Below are positions 9,201 through 9,603 of a stretch of 9,603 nucleotides of DNA, piece by piece. A program made the translations under genes and the position numbers. The notes under the pieces are model-generated. The model saw only the letters and a list, made by a program, of their open reading frames with translations, did no database searches and was not told where the DNA came from. This stretch comes from Candidatus Aminicenantota bacterium. Lineage in GTDB: Bacteria > Acidobacteriota > Aminicenantia > UBA2199. The stretch covers positions 5,402,602 to 5,412,204 of the forward strand of contig CP070627.1 of the NCBI GenBank assembly GCA_020355945.1, written 5' to 3'. The number at the start of each line of letters is the position of its first letter. Positions within the stretch are counted from its first letter, which is position 1.

Positions 9201-9603
9201 CAGTGATAAGGATTTTCTCAGCACAAGGGTGGGTTATAAGCTGGATTTAAAAGGCCCTTGCGTGATCGTACAAACGGCTTGTTCCACATCGTTGGTGGCG
9301 GTTGACCAGGCCCTTCAAGCACTATTAAGCGGGAAGTGCGATATGGCATTGGCAGGGGGAGTATCCGTTACGTTCCAGAATGAAGCCGGCTATATTTACC
9401 AGCAAGGTGCGATTGTATCGCCGGACGGTCACTGCCGGGCCTTTGATGCACGAGCCAACGGTACTGTAGGAGGTAACGGCGCAGGGGTGGTGGTACTGAA
9501 ACCATTGACAAACGCCATTAATGACAGGGATACCATCTATGCCGTTATCAAAGGCTCTGCTATTAATAACGACGGAAAAGGAAAACCAGGTTTTTCTGCT
9601 CCC
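1..9603 (+). CDS. Hybrid NRPS/PKS megasynthase, internal fragment (A)-PCP | C-A-PCP | C-A[rSAM-B12]-PCP | KS
   Basis: Frame 1 is open over all 3201 codons, and both start and stop lie outside the window. The protein is a cytoplasmic multimodular assembly line: A domains adenylate amino acids, PCPs carry them as thioesters on phosphopantetheine, C domains form peptide bonds, and the terminal KS extends the peptide with a ketide unit. Motifs appear in the canonical order: PCP serines S125, S1180 and S2856; HHIISDG at 321-327 and 1389-1395; YTSGSTG in both complete A domains; GRID..(I/V)KIRG(F/Y)RIE in both; KS TACSTS with C3094. No epimerase, methyltransferase, reductase or thioesterase domain is visible. 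Oddities are a radical SAM plus B12-like insertion inside A2 and nine in-frame repeat inserts. No stop or frameshift interrupts the domains, so I regard the gene as intact. The class is certain; the product is unknown. Confidence 0.97.
262..489 (+). other. Peptidyl carrier protein PCP1
   Basis: Residues 88-163 form a standard carrier domain. It starts with APRDEIETQLVKIWSEVL, has the motif DNFFELGGHSLKAT with S125 (bases 373-375) as the phosphopantetheine site, and ends with the helix PTIKELAEYI. LGGHSL rather than GGDSI is typical of a carrier that feeds an ordinary (LCL-type) condensation domain rather than an epimerase. Length is normal and no insert is present. Confidence 0.95.
538..1875 (+). 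other. Condensation domain C1 (LCL-like)
   Basis: Residues 180-625. It joins the upstream peptidyl group on PCP1 to the amino acid on PCP2. Motifs in order: SSAQERLYILQQMDP (184-198), HHESLRTSF (230-238), the active site HHIISDG (321-327, second His catalytic), YKDYARWQ (353-360), VGSPIAARKH, IGMFVNTLAQR (470-480), NQDYPFEDLVEHL and RDVSRNPLFDVML. The LCL call follows from the motif style and the LGGHSL carrier upstream with no E domain. Between residues 260 and 285 a repeat-derived stretch replaces the loop before FVRPFDLSRAP. Confidence 0.95.
781..851 (+). repeat. Four 7-bp tandem units plus inverted repeats inside C1
   Basis: Bases 781-808 are four tandem copies of AGCGCAN (ending C, C, A, G). 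Two 10-bp inverted partners follow: CGCTGTGCGC at 823-832 complements GCGCACAGCG at 782-791 (and 789-798), and TGCGCTTTGC at 842-851 complements GCAAAGCGCA at 798-807. The DNA or RNA could fold into a branched hairpin. It is translated in frame as a Ser/Ala/Gln/Arg-rich loop (residues 261-285) of C1, before the conserved FVRPFDLS. Confidence 0.9.
2014..2049 (+). repeat. 36-bp dispersed element, copy 1 (A1 N-terminal loop)
   Basis: This 12-codon block encodes NRTYMTYSTYIS and sits between IAVVGPL and YREL, where A domains normally have a short turn and strand (G..LTYREL). It differs from the copy at 5212-5247 at 4 of 36 positions. It is built from degenerate units such as ACCTATATG, and it is in the same reading phase as the other copies. 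Confidence 0.85.
2302..2345 (+). repeat. Four 7-bp tandem units plus 6-bp hairpin in the a2-a3 loop of A1
   Basis: Bases 2302-2329 are four tandem copies of GGAATTT (the third reads GGAAATT). GGAAATT (2316-2322) and AATTTCC (2325-2331) are also inverted partners. Directly after comes a hairpin of six C (2330-2335), GACA and six G (2340-2345). It is translated as GIWNLEIGISPRQGG, which takes the place of the variable loop before the a3 motif. A2 carries its radical SAM insertion in this same a2-a3 interval. Confidence 0.88.
3007..3042 (+). repeat. 36-bp dispersed element, copy 2 (A1 a6-a7 loop)
   Basis: Encodes YRSYMSSRSYIS between LTAEKFLFKF and YKTGDLARW. It has 32/36 bases in common with the copy at 5212-5247, although that copy lies in a different, non-homologous loop of an A domain. 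Ordinary module duplication does not put the same sequence in two different loops, so this points to a dispersed element. Confidence 0.85.
3424..3657 (+). other. Peptidyl carrier protein PCP2
   Basis: Residues 1142-1219. Carrier fold with APKNEIEKKLAGIWQEIL, the motif DDNFFHSGGHSLKAT and S1180 (bases 3538-3540) as the phosphopantetheine site, then PTIRGLSNIIKGL. SGGHSL has Ser where Leu is usual, a harmless variation. It carries the A1 amino acid to the donor side of C2. Confidence 0.95.
3940..3987 (+). repeat. Long nested hairpin in the C2 loop
   Basis: Ten-base arms GACAAGGGGG (3954-3963) and CCCCCTTGTC (3968-3977) enclose a 4-base loop. Outside them, GAGTTCT (3940-3946) pairs with AGAACTC (3981-3987). 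The translated loop is about EFSEGTRGLAPLSKEL. It lies at the same protein position as the unrelated repeat at 781-851 in C1. There is no following T-run, so it is not a terminator. Confidence 0.88.
4069..4116 (+). repeat. GC-rich insert in C2 before the active-site strand
   Basis: This stretch encodes PHTPAALRSHPRRGTY, with no counterpart in C1, where VRIKDQNHILMVDMHH runs straight on. CCCCGGC occurs twice (4076-4082 and 4099-4105), and the second copy forms a short inverted repeat of four C (4099-4102), GGC and four G (4106-4109). Base composition is clearly richer in GC than the flanks. I call it repeat-like because of its look and its place; the copy number is too low to prove it. Confidence 0.5.
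5110..5520 (+). other. Adenylation domain A2, N-terminal segment (a1-a2)
   Basis: Residues 1704-1840. It carries a1-like LSGWFEDQVERTPDHIAVV, the strand YISYRELNEKSNRLAYLL, and the a2 motif ILKAGGAYMPIDPQYPQKR (1790-1808). The domain continues as expected to LNDSETFILLAHEKAL (about 1831), then stops looking like an A domain. It resumes about 570 residues later with YVIYTSGSTG. The N-terminal part is close to A1 at DNA level around YISYREL, which suggests shared ancestry by module duplication or gene conversion. Confidence 0.93.
5212..5247 (+). repeat. 36-bp dispersed element, copy 3 (A2 N-terminal loop)
   Basis: Encodes YRSYMTYMTYIS in the same loop as copy 1 in A1. It differs at 4 of 36 bases from copy 1 and at 4 of 36 from copy 2 at 3007-3042. 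The core is a repeated ATGACCTAT. Confidence 0.87.
5569..6600 (+). other. Radical SAM domain inserted in A2
   Basis: Residues 1857-2200. The segment DFDGLPIPDRSLVNYEGYHQ resembles the linker that leads into the radical SAM core of B12-type enzymes. The [4Fe-4S] motif is RGCPFKCAFC with C1897, C1901 and C1904 (CxxxCxxC). Further family features follow: SVDDIFNLN (1937-1945), FDFSLESASPRIQKLIRKN, HGFPTETEEEAM (2038-2049) and LRIFPGTDMEKIAVQHGIS (2069-2087). A mainly helical extension of about 100 residues follows, with LTEDELVQKYDSYFPRDIKS. The domain would cleave S-adenosylmethionine to a 5'-deoxyadenosyl radical. All three cluster cysteines are present, so it looks active. The likely target is the A2 amino acid, either free, as the adenylate, or on PCP3; that is inference. 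Confidence 0.93.
6619..7158 (+). other. Cobalamin-binding-like domain following the radical SAM core
   Basis: Residues 2207-2386. It follows the pattern of the B12-binding (Rossmann-like) domain of B12-dependent radical SAM proteins: strand LRILLLDVTQYF, EPLGLMYLLTYLHEKF (compare PPLGLAYLAAYL), LIEDFKPDIIGIRA, VPIIAGGPYATSSYKKIL, DIAVLGEGELTLGEIIEKM and INGIAFIEES. The DxHxxG motif that supplies a cobalt-ligating His in methionine synthase-type domains is absent, as in many B12 radical SAM enzymes. This suggests a C-methylase-type (class B) chemistry, but the domain could also have lost cobalamin and serve only as structure. Confidence 0.8.
7180..8340 (+). other. Adenylation domain A2, C-terminal segment (a3-a10)
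   Basis: Residues about 2394-2780. Motifs: a3 YVIYTSGSTGRPKG (2421-2434), a4 FDAF (2469-2472), a5 NTYGPTES (2557-2564), a6 GELCISGPGLSRGYLNQPE, a7 YRSGDLARW, a8 GRIDHQVKIRGYRIE (2681-2695), a9 LPGYMIPAQF and a10 GGKVDRKML with K2771. Pocket residues by hand alignment to GrsA are D2470, A2471, E2474, D2513, I2535, G2537, T2558, V2566, C2567 and K2771, giving DAEDIGTVCK. From memory this is closest to the bacitracin lysine code DAESIGSVCK (8 of 10), so a basic or similar polar amino acid is possible. No catalytic motif is damaged by the insertion. Confidence 0.93.
7921..7986 (+). repeat. Seven degenerate 9-bp units in the A2 a6-a7 loop
   Basis: From 7924 seven 9-bp units follow without gaps, consensus (T/A)CC(C/T)ATATT, preceded by AGG. 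They encode a run of Ser/Thr-His/Tyr-aliphatic triplets between FIKLNLKVN and YRSGDLARW. This is the same loop as copy 2 in A1, and the unit is related to the 36-bp element, but here it has expanded. A 9-bp unit keeps the frame when copy number changes. Confidence 0.88.
8362..8691 (+). other. Peptidyl carrier protein PCP3 with expanded loop
   Basis: Residues 2788-2897. Helix 1 is SPRSDLEKKLAEIWSEISG. The phosphopantetheine motif is DNFFDMGGNSFSLI with S2856 (bases 8566-8568), followed by IDIPLVTLFNYPTIASLAGYL. GGNSF is common for carriers placed before a KS. Between helix 1 and the motif, where a carrier normally has a short link, there are about 30 residues encoded by a 15-bp tandem repeat, so the domain is longer than usual (about 110 rather than 75-80 residues). 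Confidence 0.93.
8432..8533 (+). repeat. 15-bp tandem repeat (about six units) with a leading palindrome
   Basis: Units start at 8444, 8459, 8474, 8489, 8504 and 8519, consensus ATGCGTCTCAAAGGA. The first two end in T, the fifth has one change and the sixth has diverged at its end. The first unit also forms an inverted repeat with the bases before it: GAGACGCAT (8432-8440) and ATGCGTCTC (8444-8452). Read in frame, it gives ASQRY/ASQRN pentapeptides in loop 1 of PCP3. All six frames stay open here, which creates misleading small ORFs on both strands. Confidence 0.95.
8752..9603 (+). other. Polyketide ketosynthase domain (partial, N-terminal part)
   Basis: Residues 2918-3201. The domain opens with EIAVIGMAGRFPGARNTREF and continues with MMDPQTRIFHECAWEALEDA and GPCVIVQTACSTSLVAV; C3094 (bases 9280-9282) is the acyl-accepting cysteine. 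Then come LAGGVSVTF, PDGHCRAFDARANGTVGGNG, and finally AVIKGSAINNDGKGKPGFSAP at the window edge. The two catalytic histidines (EAHGTGT and the later one) lie downstream. A PCP directly before it, without a docking break, shows a covalent NRPS-to-PKS transition: the KS takes the peptidyl chain from PCP3 and extends it with a malonyl-type unit. A short Gly/Lys/Glu-rich linker (2898-2917) separates the two. Confidence 0.96.

Overview
The whole 9603-base window lies inside one gene. Frame 1 of the + strand is open from the first base to the last (3201 codons, no stop, no start needed). It encodes an internal piece of a giant modular megasynthase. No other gene, RNA gene, promoter or terminator is supported, and the shorter ORFs on either strand are shadows of this frame. 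Residue numbers used here count codons from base 1.

Order of domains: end of an adenylation (A) domain, PCP1 | condensation C1, A1, PCP2 | C2, A2, PCP3 | start of a polyketide ketosynthase (KS), cut by the window end. This is therefore two complete NRPS modules flanked by a partial NRPS module upstream and a PKS module downstream. Each PCP carries its phosphopantetheine serine, both C domains carry HHIISDG, both A domains keep their core motifs, and the KS keeps its TACSTS cysteine. The assembly line looks functional.

The outstanding feature is A2. Between core motifs a2 and a3 it is interrupted by about 550 residues with a radical SAM domain (CxxxCxxC at C1897, C1901, C1904) followed by a domain that resembles the cobalamin-binding domain of B12-dependent radical SAM enzymes. 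The order is the reverse of the common one, as if the unit were circularly permuted. This suggests that one residue of the product is radically modified, perhaps C-methylated, by an enzyme built into its own loading domain.

The second unusual feature is a set of nine short repeat or hairpin insertions, all read through in frame and all at places that look like surface loops between conserved motifs. One 36-bp element recurs three times with 32/36 identity in two pairwise comparisons, including at two non-homologous places in A domains. Two different 7-bp units each occur four times in tandem, and a 15-bp unit occurs about six times inside PCP3.

Organism: a bacterium with moderate GC content and large hybrid NRPS/PKS genes. 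The style of the A-domain motifs and the repeats in coding loops remind me of uncultured lineages such as Candidatus Aminicenantes (Acidobacteriota relatives). This is an impression from memory, not a demonstrated assignment.
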